A DNA stretch of 64,000 nucleotides, from NCBI GenBank assembly GCA_020161405.1, contig JAIUOD010000003.1, positions 529,392 through 593,391 of the forward strand. The letters are read 5' to 3'. Source of the DNA: Pseudomonadota bacterium. Its GTDB lineage: Bacteria > Pseudomonadota > Alphaproteobacteria > Caulobacterales > Aquidulcibacteraceae. The position numbers and the translations under genes are program-made. Below the pieces are notes generated by a model. The model ran no database searches. It was given only the letters and a program-made list of their open reading frames with translations, and was not told the DNA's origin. This document shows positions 26,101 to 36,411 of this stretch, piece after piece; the first letter of the stretch is position 1, and the number at the start of each line of letters is the position of its first letter.

Positions 26101-26697
26101 ATGACCGGTATCGTAATTAATGTAGAAGTCCGTGAGAACACAGGCACAGGTAGCGCGCGTGCTGTTCGTCGCGAAGGTAAAGTTCCAGGTATTTTGTATG
26201 GCGGCGGGAAAGACCCTGTTGCGATTTCTGCAAAACAAAATGAACTTTTGAAAGCCATTCGTTCGGGCAAATTTATCGCGCACATGGTTGATTTGGAATA
26301 TAATGGCGAACACCAGCCAGTTATACCTAAAGCAATTCAATGGGATGTTGTAACCGATATGCCGGTTCACTTTGACCTTTATCGCGTTGATGAAGCATCT
26401 GTTATTACTGTTGAAGTTCCACTTCACTTTAAAAACCACGAAACTTCACCTGGTATGAAACGTGGCGGCGTATTGAACGTTGTTAGCCATACTGTGAAAC
26501 TTGACGTTCCTGCTGGCATGATCCCTGAGGAATTGGTTGTTGATTTGGCTGGTCGTGACCTTGGCCACGTATTCCACATCTTGGATGCAAAAATGCCGGA
26601 AGGCGCGCGCCCACATAACCGTTCTGAAAACTTCACAATCGCATCAATCGCATCACGCGGCGGCGCACAAGAAGCAACAGAAGAAGCTGCTAGCTAA
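26101..26697 (+). CDS. rplY: 50S ribosomal protein L25/general stress protein Ctc
   Basis: 198 residues, the long (Ctc) form: an N-terminal L25 domain (VEVRENTGTGSARAVRREGKVPGILYGGGKDP) that binds 5S rRNA, and a C-terminal beta domain (MIPEELVVDLAGRDLGHVFHI). The ribosome site AGGAGATAAGGTC precedes the ATG. It is followed by a good terminator at 26719-26750 and then by pth, a very common rplY-pth order; the terminator may limit readthrough into pth. Confidence 0.97.
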   Translation: MTGIVINVEVRENTGTGSARAVRREGKVPGILYGGGKDPVAISAKQNELLKAIRSGKFIAHMVDLEYNGEHQPVIPKAIQWDVVTDMPVHFDLYRVDEASVITVEVPLHFKNHETSPGMKRGGVLNVVSHTVKLDVPAGMIPEELVVDLAGRDLGHVFHILDAKMPEGARPHNRSENFTIASIASRGGAQEATEEAAS

Positions 26698-26718
26698 TCC
26701 CTTTTTATATGAATTCAA

Positions 26719-26750
26719 AAGGGCTTTGGGTTTCCAAAGCCCTTTTTTAT
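26719..26750 (+). terminator. Rho-independent terminator after rplY
   Basis: An 11-base stem (26719-26729 AAGGGCTTTGG with 26734-26744) with a 4-base loop is followed by TTTTTTATT. It lies between rplY and pth, 16 bases before the pth start codon. Confidence 0.92.
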
Positions 26751-26765
26751 TGATAGGAAGAAAAA

Positions 26766-27371
26766 ATGTATCTACTTGTCGGCCTTGGTAATCCCACTAA
26801 ACAATATGAAAAAAATCGTCATAATATTGGCTTTATGGCGGCGGATGCGATTGTGCGCGAATGGAATTTTGGCACTGAAAAACAAAAACTTCAGGGGCTT
26901 TACCGTGAGGGGGAAATAGAAGGGCAAAAATGCCTTTTGTTAAAGCCCCAAACTTATATGAATGAATCTGGACGCTCGGTTGGTGGATTTGCAACTTTCT
27001 TTAAAATCCCGCCCAAAAATATTATTGTCTATTATGATGAGCTTGAACTTGAACCGGGGCGTTGCCGTCTTAAAACTGGCGGTGGAACGGCGGGGCACAA
27101 TGGCCTAAAATCAATTTCTGCCCAATTGGGTTCGGATTATAGGCGTGTTCGCCTTGGCATTGGTCACCCTGGCAAGGAAAAAGTAACGGGGCATGTTTTG
27201 TCCGACTTCTCAAGTTCTGACTTTGAATGGGTAAATCGCCTATGTGAGGCTGTAGCCAAAAACACAAAATATATTTTGTCTGGCGAAAGCGATAAATTCC
27301 AAACCGAAACCCACAAAATGGCCCCGCCACCGCCTGTCCCAAGTTGGTTACGCGGTGGGAAAAGCGAATAA
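26766..27371 (+). CDS. pth: Peptidyl-tRNA hydrolase Pth
   Basis: 201 residues. The enzyme recycles peptidyl-tRNA released from ribosomes. Motifs: LVGLGNPTKQYEKNRHNIGFMAAD with the catalytic histidine at residue 20; KPQTYMNESGRSV; YYDELELEPGRCRLKTGGGTAGHNGLKSI with the catalytic aspartate. The start ATG overlaps the region just after the rplY terminator; AGGAAG is the ribosome site. The C-terminal tail is Pro-rich. Confidence 0.97.
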   Translation: MYLLVGLGNPTKQYEKNRHNIGFMAADAIVREWNFGTEKQKLQGLYREGEIEGQKCLLLKPQTYMNESGRSVGGFATFFKIPPKNIIVYYDELELEPGRCRLKTGGGTAGHNGLKSISAQLGSDYRRVRLGIGHPGKEKVTGHVLSDFSSSDFEWVNRLCEAVAKNTKYILSGESDKFQTETHKMAPPPPVPSWLRGGKSE

Positions 27372-27386
27372 TTAAGAATTATTGTC

Positions 27387-27422
27387 ATACCCGAATTTTT
27401 CTATAAGAAAAATATCGGGTAT
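27387..27422 (+). repeat. Hairpin downstream of pth
   Basis: ATACCCGA (27387-27394) pairs with TCGGGTAT (27415-27422), with an inner TTTTT/AAAAA stem. There is no T tract after it. It may mark the pth transcript end or be a short intergenic palindromic repeat. Confidence 0.5.
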
Positions 27423-27528
27423 CTCATGGTTTAAACAAAAAGATCGCCAATAAAATCTTCGATTTCACGGGGATTACAGGAATTAATTCTTAAGCCGTAA
27501 TTAGCAATTCCGTACCTACTGCAAAAAA

Positions 27529-27587
27529 GAATCACTATGATTCGAAAAATGATTCGGCGTGAATCTTTTGTTAATAAAAAAGGATTC
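27529..27587. promoter_or_regulatory. Cluster of five GANTC sites upstream of ccrM
   Basis: GANTC occurs at 27529, 27539, 27551, 27561 and 27583, five times in 59 bases, 65 to 120 bases before the ccrM start. At this base composition about one site per 280 bases is expected. The spacings of 10, 12, 10 and 22 bases put the sites on nearly the same face of the helix. CcrM methylates this sequence, and in Caulobacter GANTC sites in the ccrM leader take part in its own repression, so autoregulation is a reasonable inference. Confidence 0.8.
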
Positions 27588-27624
27588 TAATGCCCCCATT
27601 CCAATAAGCGCAAAATGCGCGTGA

Positions 27625-28758
<1,134 letters not shown>

Positions 28759-28792
28759 TTGCAAAAATCCACATCTTATGCTTGGGTAAATC

Positions 28793-29332
28793 ATGCTAAA
28801 CTTACCCAAGCAAAAAATTCAAAGACCAAAAAAATTAAACCAAGCTGATGAAAGTCTTGCACTTAAGTTTTTGTCGATAAAGCGTGGGCGTGGCAATTAT
28901 GGCGGCTCACGTGATTTGGGTAAGATCGCCAAACAATTTGCGCCAAATGCAAAAGATAATAAATCAACCCAATTACAAAATTTAAAAGAAAAATGGCGTG
29001 AAATAATGGGCGAAAATATCGCCAAATTATCTTTCCCAGACGCAATAAGTGGTAAAACCTTGCATCTAAAAGTGGTTGGCGCCGCAAGCCCGTTGTTGCA
29101 AATGCGTTCAAAAGAAATTTTGGGCATGGCATCTTTGGCAATCGGAATTGAATTAACCAAATTAAATATGGTGCAAACCAAATTACCAAAGCCAGACGCT
29201 AAAAAACCTAAATTAAAACCACTTGATGCAAGCGAAATTGCAAAAGTCGAAGAAACAATGACACATATCGAAAGCGAAAGATTAAAAAATGCTATTCGTA
29301 TGCTTAATTGCTATATTCAAAACCTGCCATAA
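28793..29332 (+). CDS. DciA-like DUF721 protein
   Basis: 179 residues. The DUF721 core is visible in LKEKWREIMGENIAKLSFPDAISGKTLHLKVVGAASPLLQMRSKEILGMASLAIG, the W..ivg..la.h pattern followed by a hydrophobic strand and L.....ILe segment. DUF721/DciA members load or regulate the DnaB helicase in bacteria without DnaC. The N-terminal basic extension and Lys/Pro linker (about 125-140) are typical. The gene follows ccrM by 34 bases and precedes the DsbA genes. Exact function here is inferred from the family only. Confidence 0.82.
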   Translation: MLNLPKQKIQRPKKLNQADESLALKFLSIKRGRGNYGGSRDLGKIAKQFAPNAKDNKSTQLQNLKEKWREIMGENIAKLSFPDAISGKTLHLKVVGAASPLLQMRSKEILGMASLAIGIELTKLNMVQTKLPKPDAKKPKLKPLDASEIAKVEETMTHIESERLKNAIRMLNCYIQNLP

Positions 29333-29373
29333 GTTTTATGAAAAAAGCTGATTCTTTCCCCTTGGAGTGAAAA

Positions 29374-30060
29374 ATGAAATTTGGAATTACAAAACGTGCA
29401 TTAACAATTTTTGGCGCTTCAATGGCGGCAATCTCACTTTTATCATTATCGGCATGCAATGGTGACAAAGGTGGCAGTGCAACAAAAGCTGGCGCAACCC
29501 CTTACGAGATAGCAAGCGATCTTCCTGAAGGTTCAAAAGATGCCAAAGTTGTTTTGGTTGAATATGCATCTGTTATGTGCCCGCATTGCTCTGACTTCCA
29601 AAAAGATATTGTTCCGCAAATCATGGAAAATTATGTAAAAACTGGCAAAGTTCGTTATGTTTTCCGTGAATTCCCTACCCAACCTGTTGAACTTGCAACT
29701 GCTGGACACCTAATTGCGCGCTGCGTCTCTAAAGATAAACGTGAAGCAGTAATTGCCGCATTAATGAGCAATCAAAAAGATATTTTCGTTCAGGCTCAAG
29801 CAGGTGCAGGGGTAAAATCACTTATGACTGTTGCCGCGTCTGCTGGCATGAGCGAAGGTGATTTTGAAAAATGCCTAAATGATAAAGAAAAACTAAAAAC
29901 CCTTGAAGAAATCACGCAATATGGCTCTGAACATGATAAAATAACTGGAACACCAACTGTTCTTATCAATGGCGCAACTTATACACCGCCAGAAGGTAAA
30001 GGTTATGAATATGCTGAAATTGCAAAAGCATTAGATGCGGCAATTGCCAAAGCAAAATAG
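29374..30060 (+). CDS. DsbA-family thioredoxin-fold lipoprotein
   Basis: 228 residues. The lipobox LSAC places the lipid-modified cysteine at residue 28, so the protein is a lipoprotein anchored by the product of Lgt. The redox motif is CPHC (69-72) in LVEYASVMCPHCSDFQKDIVPQI, and the cis-proline loop is TGTPTVLING. It is a DsbA-like thiol oxidoreductase, probably acting on disulfides in the periplasm. GGAG precedes the ATG by 8 bases. A second DsbA-like gene follows after 8 bases, and then smc. Confidence 0.92.
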   Translation: MKFGITKRALTIFGASMAAISLLSLSACNGDKGGSATKAGATPYEIASDLPEGSKDAKVVLVEYASVMCPHCSDFQKDIVPQIMENYVKTGKVRYVFREFPTQPVELATAGHLIARCVSKDKREAVIAALMSNQKDIFVQAQAGAGVKSLMTVAASAGMSEGDFEKCLNDKEKLKTLEEITQYGSEHDKITGTPTVLINGATYTPPEGKGYEYAEIAKALDAAIAKAK

Positions 30061-30068
30061 GTGATAAT

Positions 30069-30764
30069 ATGAATTCTGCCCATTTTTTAAAATATACACG
30101 TCGTACCATTTCAGCTTTGCTTGTTGGAACAATAATTTTTGGCGCGGCAAGTTCAAATTCACAAAATGGGCAGATTGCGCCAAAAGAATATTTCCTTGGC
30201 GACCCTGCTGCAAAAGTTACTTTAATTGAATATGGCTCTTTAACTTGTGTGCATTGCGGGCATTTTGCACGCGAAGTCTATCCGCAAATCCATCAAAAAT
30301 ATGTTGTAACTGGCAAAGTGAAATATACGTTTCGTACCTTACCAACCGAACCATTTAACCTTTCTCTTGCAATGCAATTGATGGCAGATTGCGCGGGTGT
30401 TAAACGTTATCAAGTGATTGAAGATTTTTTCAATAATCAAAATGCTATTTTAAATGCCGCCCAAAATGACAGTGGCCCACTTAATATTTTAACACGCCTA
30501 ACAAAGGCGCGAACAGGCCTTGAAAAAGACACTATCGAAAGTTGTTTAAACAATGCGCAAATGCGCCAACATGTTATAAATGTCGCTGAAAATGGTGATA
30601 GAGAATTTAAAATGACAGGGACACCTGCTTTCATATTAAACGGCAAATTCCTTGGCCCAAAGGATATTGAAGCCTATGATTTTGCATCATTTAGTAAAGT
30701 TTTAGACAAGGCAATCGCCACGCCTTCACAATCACCAAAACCATCTGGAAAAAAGAAAAAGTGA
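30069..30764 (+). CDS. DsbA-family thiol:disulfide oxidoreductase, second copy
   Basis: 231 residues. The N-terminal signal segment (basic RR, then TISALLVGTIIFGAASS) predicts export without a lipobox. The redox motif is CVHC (60-63), in LIEYGSLTCVHCGHFAREVYPQI, unlike CPHC of classical DsbA, and the cis-proline loop is MTGTPAFILNG. It shares the layout of the preceding gene, so the two look like an old tandem duplication. The C-terminus is Lys-rich. Its stop overlaps the smc start by 4 bases. Confidence 0.9.
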   Translation: MNSAHFLKYTRRTISALLVGTIIFGAASSNSQNGQIAPKEYFLGDPAAKVTLIEYGSLTCVHCGHFAREVYPQIHQKYVVTGKVKYTFRTLPTEPFNLSLAMQLMADCAGVKRYQVIEDFFNNQNAILNAAQNDSGPLNILTRLTKARTGLEKDTIESCLNNAQMRQHVINVAENGDREFKMTGTPAFILNGKFLGPKDIEAYDFASFSKVLDKAIATPSQSPKPSGKKKK

Positions 30765-33700
30765 AAATCACAGAGGTCAAAATAACTGGCTTTAAATCTT
30801 TTGTTGATGGCGTGCATTTGCCCATCGAACAAGGTTTGACAGGTATTGTTGGCCCCAATGGTTGTGGAAAATCAAATATCTTAGAGGCTATGCGTTGGGT
30901 AATGGGTGCAACCTCTGCCAAGGCTTTGCGCGGTGCGGATATGGATGATGTAATATTCACGGGAACCGATAATCGCCCGCCGCGCGATATTGCCGAAGTA
31001 ATAATAAAAATCGATAATACCCAACATCTTGCGCCTGAACCCTTCAAATATACACCAAATTTGGAAATTTCGCGCAAAATAAAGCGTAATTCAGGCTCAA
31101 CATTTAAAATCAACGGCAAAGAAGTTCGCGCCAAAGACATTCAATTAATGTTTGCCGATGCGTCATCAGGTGCAAACTCCCCTGCCCTTGTGCGTCAGGG
31201 TCAAATTTCGGAGCTTATAAATGCCCGCCCCGAAAACCGCCGTAAAGTGCTTGAAGAAGCTGCTGGAATTTCAGGGCTGCAAGCGCGCCGCCATGAAGCG
31301 CAAAACAAATTAAATGCCACCGAGGCCAATCTTGAGCGTATTGGCGAAATTATCATCCATATGGAAGATCAAATTTCAAGCCTTAAGAAACAGGCCGTAC
31401 GTGCACAAAAATACCGCAATTTACAAGGTCAAATTCGTGGCCTTGAAATGTATTTGATATTGCAAAAACTAAATGGTTTTAAAGCATCACTAGAAGAAGT
31501 GACAACTAGTCTTAAAATTGCGACCAATCAAAATACGGATGCGCAAATAGCCCTTAATCGCGCAAATCGCGCACTTGAAGAAACTGAAGAAGGCCTAAAA
31601 CCACTTTTAGAAGAACAGGCACTAGCTGATGCAATCTTACGCCAGCTTGAAAACCGCGCCCAAGATTTTGCCCGCGAAGAAGCTGCATTAATTGAGAAGA
31701 TTGAAAATTGTAACAATCAAATCACCAAATTAAACCGTGATATTGCCCGTGAAAATGAAATTATTGAAGATGCCAAAAATTCACTTTTGGCAATTGAAAA
31801 TGAGCTTTCACAAATTCAAATCATTAAAAATCATGACGAAGAAATTGCAGGCTTTGAGAAAAAAGAAGGCGAATTTGTCAAATCAATTGAAGGTTTGAAT
31901 TTAAAACTAAATCAAATTATCGCACAAAATGCCCAATATCGCGCCCAATTTGATGAAAAACAGCGCCAATTCAATAATGCAAATCGCCAAATTGAAAATT
32001 TAAAATCGCAAATTAGTGCAAAAACCCAAAGCCTTGATGAAAATATCAAAAACCTAGAGGCTGATAATCGCCTTCAACTTGCACAAGATGAATTAGAAAA
32101 GCTTGAAATTGCGTTTGAAGAATTCAATTCTGAAATAGCTAATTTAGACGCCGATTTTAAAAACCTTGAAACCCAAGAGGATGAGGCAAGAAAAAATTCG
32201 CAAAACGCGCAAAACCAATATTCAAGCCTAAAATCAGAATTAAATGGCCTTTTAGCGCTAAATAAAAATAACCCACAAAGTTCAAATTCAGCACTTTCAC
32301 AAATTAAAGTTCAAAAAGGTTTTGAAAAAGCCCTAAGTGCTGCATTGGGTGATGATTTAAATGCCCAAATTGGCAAATCAAATGAAAATCATTGGTCTTT
32401 AAGCGACATTTCGCCAAATTGGCCAAACAAACCACAAAATCTTTTATCAGATGTTGTTGAAGCGCCAAAGGAATTATTGGCGCGCCTAAAATCAATTGCG
32501 ATTATTGATGATGGTGAAATTGACAATATAGAAATGCCGCCATTTGGTATGCGTTATGTTACTAAATCTGGACGTTTTTTACGTTGGGATGGTTTTGTAA
32601 TCACTGGCAATTCACCAATGCCGGCGGCAATAAGGCTTGAGCAAATCAACCGCATCAAAGAGATTGAAAGCCAAATTCCTGAATTTGAGAAAGCGGCAAA
32701 TGAAAGCGCGCAAAATTACGCAAAAATTCGCGCTTCATTAAATTCAATTCGTGATAAATTATCTGCAAAACGCGCAAAAAATAACGATTGGCAAAAACAA
32801 TTTGCGGCGGCACAAAATAAAATTTCAAACTTGCAAAACGAATTTTCACGCGCCAATTCACAATTGGAAGTTTTGAAAAATCAAATCGCTGAATTAAAAC
32901 AAAATCTTGAAACCCAAGAAAAAGAAAAATCTGTACTTGGTGAAATTGATACAAATTCTTTTGAAACGCAAATTGCAAAATTCAAGAGCGAAGAAAATCT
33001 AATTCGCAATCAAACCAATGAATTAAATACTCAATTAACTGAAATCAAATCGCAGAAAATCGCCCTTAAACATCAGATTGAAGGCCAAATTCAGCGTCGT
33101 AATAATGCAATTAATTCGCGTGATAATTGGCAAAAGCGCCTTGACGCATCCAATGCGCACCTTAAAAATCTGACTGCGGAAGTTGAAAAAGCCAATATTG
33201 AGCTTGAACAATTGAAGGCAAAACCAAAAATGCTTGAGCAAGAAAAACAAAAATCCCTTGCTGAGCTTCCAAAAATTGAAGCCCGCAAAAAAGCGGCGGA
33301 TGACAGGCTTGCAATCGCCCAAACCGCAATCCGCGAGGCGCATATTGATGCGCGCAAAAAAGAGGATGCTTTTAACGCAACTAAAGAAGCCATCGCCACA
33401 GCACAAATCCTTTTACAAACCTGGCAAGAGCGTATTTCAGAATTAGAAGCGCAAATATGGCAAAATCACCAAGTCGCAGCAGATGATTTACAACGCCTTA
33501 TTGATGCCCAATTGGGTGAAACCGTAAAAACCCTAAACCCTGAAAAAGCCCAAGCCCGCCTTGCCAAAGCCTTTGAAGAGCGTGAGGATATTGGCGGCGT
33601 AAACCTTCGTGCAGATATTGAATTAGAAGAACAAAGCACGCGCGCCCAAAGACTTTCTAAAGAGCGTGATGATTTATTGGCGGCGGTTTCAAAACTTCGC

Positions 33701-34219
33701 AAAGCCATTGATGAAATCAATCAAGAAGGTCAAGAACGACTTTTAAAGGCTTTTGACATTGTTAATGGTCACTTTGTGGAACTGTTCACTGGCCTTTTTG
33801 GTGGCGGAACTGCCCATCTTGCACTTACTGAAAATGAAGATCCATTGGGCGGCGGCCTTGAAGTCTATGCCTGCCCACCTGGAAAACGCTTAAGCTCTAT
33901 GAGTTTGATGAGTGGTGGGGAACAGGCATTAACCGCATCGGCTTTGATTTTTGCGGTATTTTTATCAAACCCTGCACCAATTTCAGTCCTCGATGAGTTG
34001 GATGCACCATTGGATGATGCCAATGTTGACCGATTCTGTGCCCTTTTAGATGAAATGCGCAAACGCACAGAAACAAGGTTCATCGTAATCACCCACCATC
34101 CCATCACAATGGCAAGAATGGACAGGCTTTTTGGCGTAACAATGGCCGAGCGCGGCGTCTCCCATGTTGTTAGTGTAGACCTTAGTCGAGCGCAAAGCAT
34201 GATTGATGCAGCGCAATAA
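30761..34219 (+). CDS. smc: Chromosome segregation ATPase SMC
   Basis: 1152 residues, full length. The start is GTG, overlapping the upstream gene by 4 bases. Walker A is GPNGCGKS at residues 31-38. Two long coiled coils rich in Gln, Asn, Lys and Glu flank a hinge near residues 510-630 (ALSAALGDDLNAQIGK...AIIDDGEIDN). The C-terminal half carries the ABC signature LMSGGEQALTASALIFA and the Walker B PISVLDELDAPLDDANV. SMC dimers with ScpA/B compact and segregate chromosomes. ccrM and smc lying close recalls Caulobacter. Confidence 0.97.
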   Translation: MKITEVKITGFKSFVDGVHLPIEQGLTGIVGPNGCGKSNILEAMRWVMGATSAKALRGADMDDVIFTGTDNRPPRDIAEVIIKIDNTQHLAPEPFKYTPNLEISRKIKRNSGSTFKINGKEVRAKDIQLMFADASSGANSPALVRQGQISELINARPENRRKVLEEAAGISGLQARRHEAQNKLNATEANLERIGEIIIHMEDQISSLKKQAVRAQKYRNLQGQIRGLEMYLILQKLNGFKASLEEVTTSLKIATNQNTDAQIALNRANRALEETEEGLKPLLEEQALADAILRQLENRAQDFAREEAALIEKIENCNNQITKLNRDIARENEIIEDAKNSLLAIENELSQIQIIKNHDEEIAGFEKKEGEFVKSIEGLNLKLNQIIAQNAQYRAQFDEKQRQFNNANRQIENLKSQISAKTQSLDENIKNLEADNRLQLAQDELEKLEIAFEEFNSEIANLDADFKNLETQEDEARKNSQNAQNQYSSLKSELNGLLALNKNNPQSSNSALSQIKVQKGFEKALSAALGDDLNAQIGKSNENHWSLSDISPNWPNKPQNLLSDVVEAPKELLARLKSIAIIDDGEIDNIEMPPFGMRYVTKSGRFLRWDGFVITGNSPMPAAIRLEQINRIKEIESQIPEFEKAANESAQNYAKIRASLNSIRDKLSAKRAKNNDWQKQFAAAQNKISNLQNEFSRANSQLEVLKNQIAELKQNLETQEKEKSVLGEIDTNSFETQIAKFKSEENLIRNQTNELNTQLTEIKSQKIALKHQIEGQIQRRNNAINSRDNWQKRLDASNAHLKNLTAEVEKANIELEQLKAKPKMLEQEKQKSLAELPKIEARKKAADDRLAIAQTAIREAHIDARKKEDAFNATKEAIATAQILLQTWQERISELEAQIWQNHQVAADDLQRLIDAQLGETVKTLNPEKAQARLAKAFEEREDIGGVNLRADIELEEQSTRAQRLSKERDDLLAAVSKLRKAIDEINQEGQERLLKAFDIVNGHFVELFTGLFGGGTAHLALTENEDPLGGGLEVYACPPGKRLSSMSLMSGGEQALTASALIFAVFLSNPAPISVLDELDAPLDDANVDRFCALLDEMRKRTETRFIVITHHPITMARMDRLFGVTMAERGVSHVVSVDLSRAQSMIDAAQ

Positions 34220-34311
34220 ATAATTGCAGCACATAATAGTATTTAAATTCAATAAGTTACGGCAAATTATTGCATCTGCAAAAAACTTATCATTCAATGC
34301 ATCAAATTGGC

Positions 34312-34340
34312 TTGACTATTGGGGTGCTCAAAAGTAGTTT
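34312..34340 (+). promoter_or_regulatory. Candidate promoter of the ATP synthase F0 operon
   Basis: TTGACT (34312-34317), a 17-base spacer and TAGTTT (34335-34340) lie 57 bases before the atpI start codon. Recognised by eye only. Confidence 0.45.
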
Positions 34341-34397
34341 GCGCCCGCTTTGGGATGCATATTTTTAGTGCATTTGGGGAATTTTGTGGGCAATAAC

Positions 34398-34745
34398 ATG
34401 GAAGAAAACCCAAATACATCAAACCTAGACACTCTCGAAGAGCTGAGCCGCAAAGTGGCTATTGCAAGAGAATCGCACCAACAGGCACCTGAGCCTGATA
34501 GAAGTGCAAGTTCAAACGCAATGGCAGTTGGTATGCGCATGGCGAGTGAATTTGTTTCGGCAATTTTAGTCGGCGCACTTTTGGGGTTCGGGATTGATCA
34601 TTGGCTTAAGTCAACACCAATTGGCCTTATTATTGGTCTTGGTATTGGTTTTGCAGCTGGGGTCACAAATTTGGTACGTGCGGCGCGTTCGATGACACCA
34701 GTGGTTTCGAGCGCTCAATCTGTACCTGATGAAGAAGAAGATTAA
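34398..34745 (+). CDS. atpI: ATP synthase protein I (AtpI)
   Basis: 115 residues from the ATG at 34398, MEENPNTS; the frame is open from 34350, but that start would add 16 residues without a clear ribosome site. An acidic N-terminal part precedes two hydrophobic helices (EFVSAILVGALLGFGIDHWL and PIGLIIGLGIGFAAGVTNLV). AtpI assists assembly of the c-ring of F0. It leads the atpI-atpB-atpE-atpF'-atpF operon, with 30 bases to atpB. Confidence 0.88.
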   Translation: MEENPNTSNLDTLEELSRKVAIARESHQQAPEPDRSASSNAMAVGMRMASEFVSAILVGALLGFGIDHWLKSTPIGLIIGLGIGFAAGVTNLVRAARSMTPVVSSAQSVPDEEED

Positions 34746-34775
34746 ACGGGTTTATCCCCATACTACGGAGCTTTT

Positions 34776-35531
34776 ATGTCAAACGATCCTATGCACCAGT
34801 TCCATATCGAGAAAATTGTTCCGATGGACCTTGGCGGATTTGATATTTCGTTTTCTAACGCAAGTGCGTTTTTGCTTCTTGGTGCGGCAATTCCTGCTGC
34901 TTTCATGTTAGCTTCATCTGCAAAAGCTGCGTTGGTTCCGGGTCGTTTACAGGCTTTGGGTGAAACCACATATAAATTTGTTTATGACAATTTATATTCA
35001 TCTGCGGGTGCAAAAGGCGTGAAAATGTTCTTGCCTTTGGTTATGACGCTTTTCTTATTCATCGCAACAATGAATTTAGTGGGCCTTTGGGCATTTAACT
35101 TTACCCCTACATCACAAATTATCGTTACTGCCTCTATGGCTTTGATTGTGTTTTTCACGGTAATTATTGTTGGCTTTGCAAAATGGGGCTTTAAATTTTT
35201 TAAAATATTCTTCCCTTCTGGTGTTCCGCCGCTTTTGTATTTAATCGTTACACCTATTGAGATTGTTTCTTTCTTCTCACGTCCATTGTCACATTCGGTT
35301 CGTTTGTGGGCGAATATTTTCGCAGGTCACGTGTTGGTAAAAGTATTTGCAGGTTTCGTTCCTGCGATGGTGGGCGCTGGTGCCCTTGGTATTGTGGGCT
35401 CAATCTTGCCATTTGGCATGACTGTTGCACTATATGCCCTTGAGACATTGGTTGCATTCTTGCAAGCATATGTATTCGTTCTATTGACTTGTATCTATCT
35501 TAACGATGCCCTCCATGCAGGGGATCACTAA
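34776..35531 (+). CDS. atpB: ATP synthase F0 subunit a
   Basis: 251 residues with about five or six membrane helices. The essential arginine lies in RPLSHSVRLWANIFAGHVLVKVF, which forms the proton half-channels against the c-ring. The other conserved helix is ETLVAFLQAYVFVLLTCIYLNDAL near the C-terminus. A ribosome site ACGGAGC precedes the ATG. Next in the operon is atpE after 27 bases. Confidence 0.97.
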   Translation: MSNDPMHQFHIEKIVPMDLGGFDISFSNASAFLLLGAAIPAAFMLASSAKAALVPGRLQALGETTYKFVYDNLYSSAGAKGVKMFLPLVMTLFLFIATMNLVGLWAFNFTPTSQIIVTASMALIVFFTVIIVGFAKWGFKFFKIFFPSGVPPLLYLIVTPIEIVSFFSRPLSHSVRLWANIFAGHVLVKVFAGFVPAMVGAGALGIVGSILPFGMTVALYALETLVAFLQAYVFVLLTCIYLNDALHAGDH

Positions 35532-35558
35532 TAATTTTTGTTCATTAAGGAGTATAAA

Positions 35559-35786
35559 ATGGACGCAGAAGCAGCAAAATATATCGGTGCAGGCCTTGCT
35601 TGTTTTGGCATGATCGGTGCCGCAATTGGTGTGGGCAACATCTTCGGTTCTTACCTTGAAGGTTCATTGCGTAACCCATCAGCAGCAAAAGACCAAGCTG
35701 GTAACTTGATTTTCGGTTTCGCGGTTACAGAGGCATTGGGTATCTTCTCTTTGCTTATCGCACTATTGTTGTTGTTCGTTGTTTAA
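35559..35786 (+). CDS. atpE: ATP synthase F0 subunit c
   Basis: 75 residues from the ATG at 35559, chosen because AAGGAG lies 7 bases upstream; the frame also opens at 35538. Two helices form the hairpin: [31 protein letters not shown] and [26 protein letters not shown], with the polar loop RNPSA between. The proton-carrying carboxylate is the glutamate in VTEALGIFS. The multi-copy ring turns with ATP synthesis. Confidence 0.97.
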   Translation: MDAEAAKYIGAGLACFGMIGAAIGVGNIFGSYLEGSLRNPSAAKDQAGNLIFGFAVTEALGIFSLLIALLLLFVV

Positions 35787-35835
35787 TCATTAGATTTTCG
35801 CCAACAATAATTTAATTCCGATTGAGGATATTTAT

Positions 35836-36411
35836 ATGTCGGAAGTAGTACAAAATGCTGCACATGAGGCTGAAGCTGTCGCGCACGGCGCACAAGCTGC
35901 TGGTCATGGTGCTGAGGGTGCAAGCGGGGGCTTCCCCCCGTTTGATGCCACATTGTTCCCGCACCAATTATTTTGGTTTGCGGTATCATTTGGCGCACTT
36001 TATTTGCTTTTGACTTTTGTAATTTTGCCAAAAATTGCAAAAACTCTTGAGACACGCAAAAATCAAATCGAATCTGATTTGAAACTTGCGGCTGAAGAAA
36101 CTCAAAAAGCAGAGGCTGCAAAAGCTGCGGCACAAAAAGCACATGACGAAGCACGCAATGGTGCACGTTCTAAACTTGATGCAATGCGCAAAAAAGTTGA
36201 TGACGATGCAGCAAAGGCACAAGCCAAAGCACTTGCTGAAGCAGAAGAAGGAATCAAAGCTTCTGAAAACGCAATTAATGCAAAAAAATCAGATGCAATT
36301 GCCGTTATTTCTGAAGAAGTAATGGATATTGCAAGTGATATTTTTGAAAGCTTGACTGGCAAAAAACCAACTGCAGCAATCGTTAAAGCAGCAAGCAAAG
36401 GGGCAAATTAA
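35836..36411 (+). CDS. atpF': ATP synthase F0 subunit b' (second b-type subunit)
   Basis: 191 residues. The N-terminal 35 residues are Ala/His/Gly-rich; then a membrane segment (about 45-65, LFWFAVSFGALYLLLTFVILP) and a long charged amphipathic helix (KTLETRKNQIESDLKLAAEETQKAEAAK...). The gene overlaps the following b gene by one base (TAATG). A divergent b' beside b is characteristic of alphaproteobacteria and cyanobacteria; the two form a heterodimeric peripheral stalk. Confidence 0.93.
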   Translation: MSEVVQNAAHEAEAVAHGAQAAGHGAEGASGGFPPFDATLFPHQLFWFAVSFGALYLLLTFVILPKIAKTLETRKNQIESDLKLAAEETQKAEAAKAAAQKAHDEARNGARSKLDAMRKKVDDDAAKAQAKALAEAEEGIKASENAINAKKSDAIAVISEEVMDIASDIFESLTGKKPTAAIVKAASKGAN

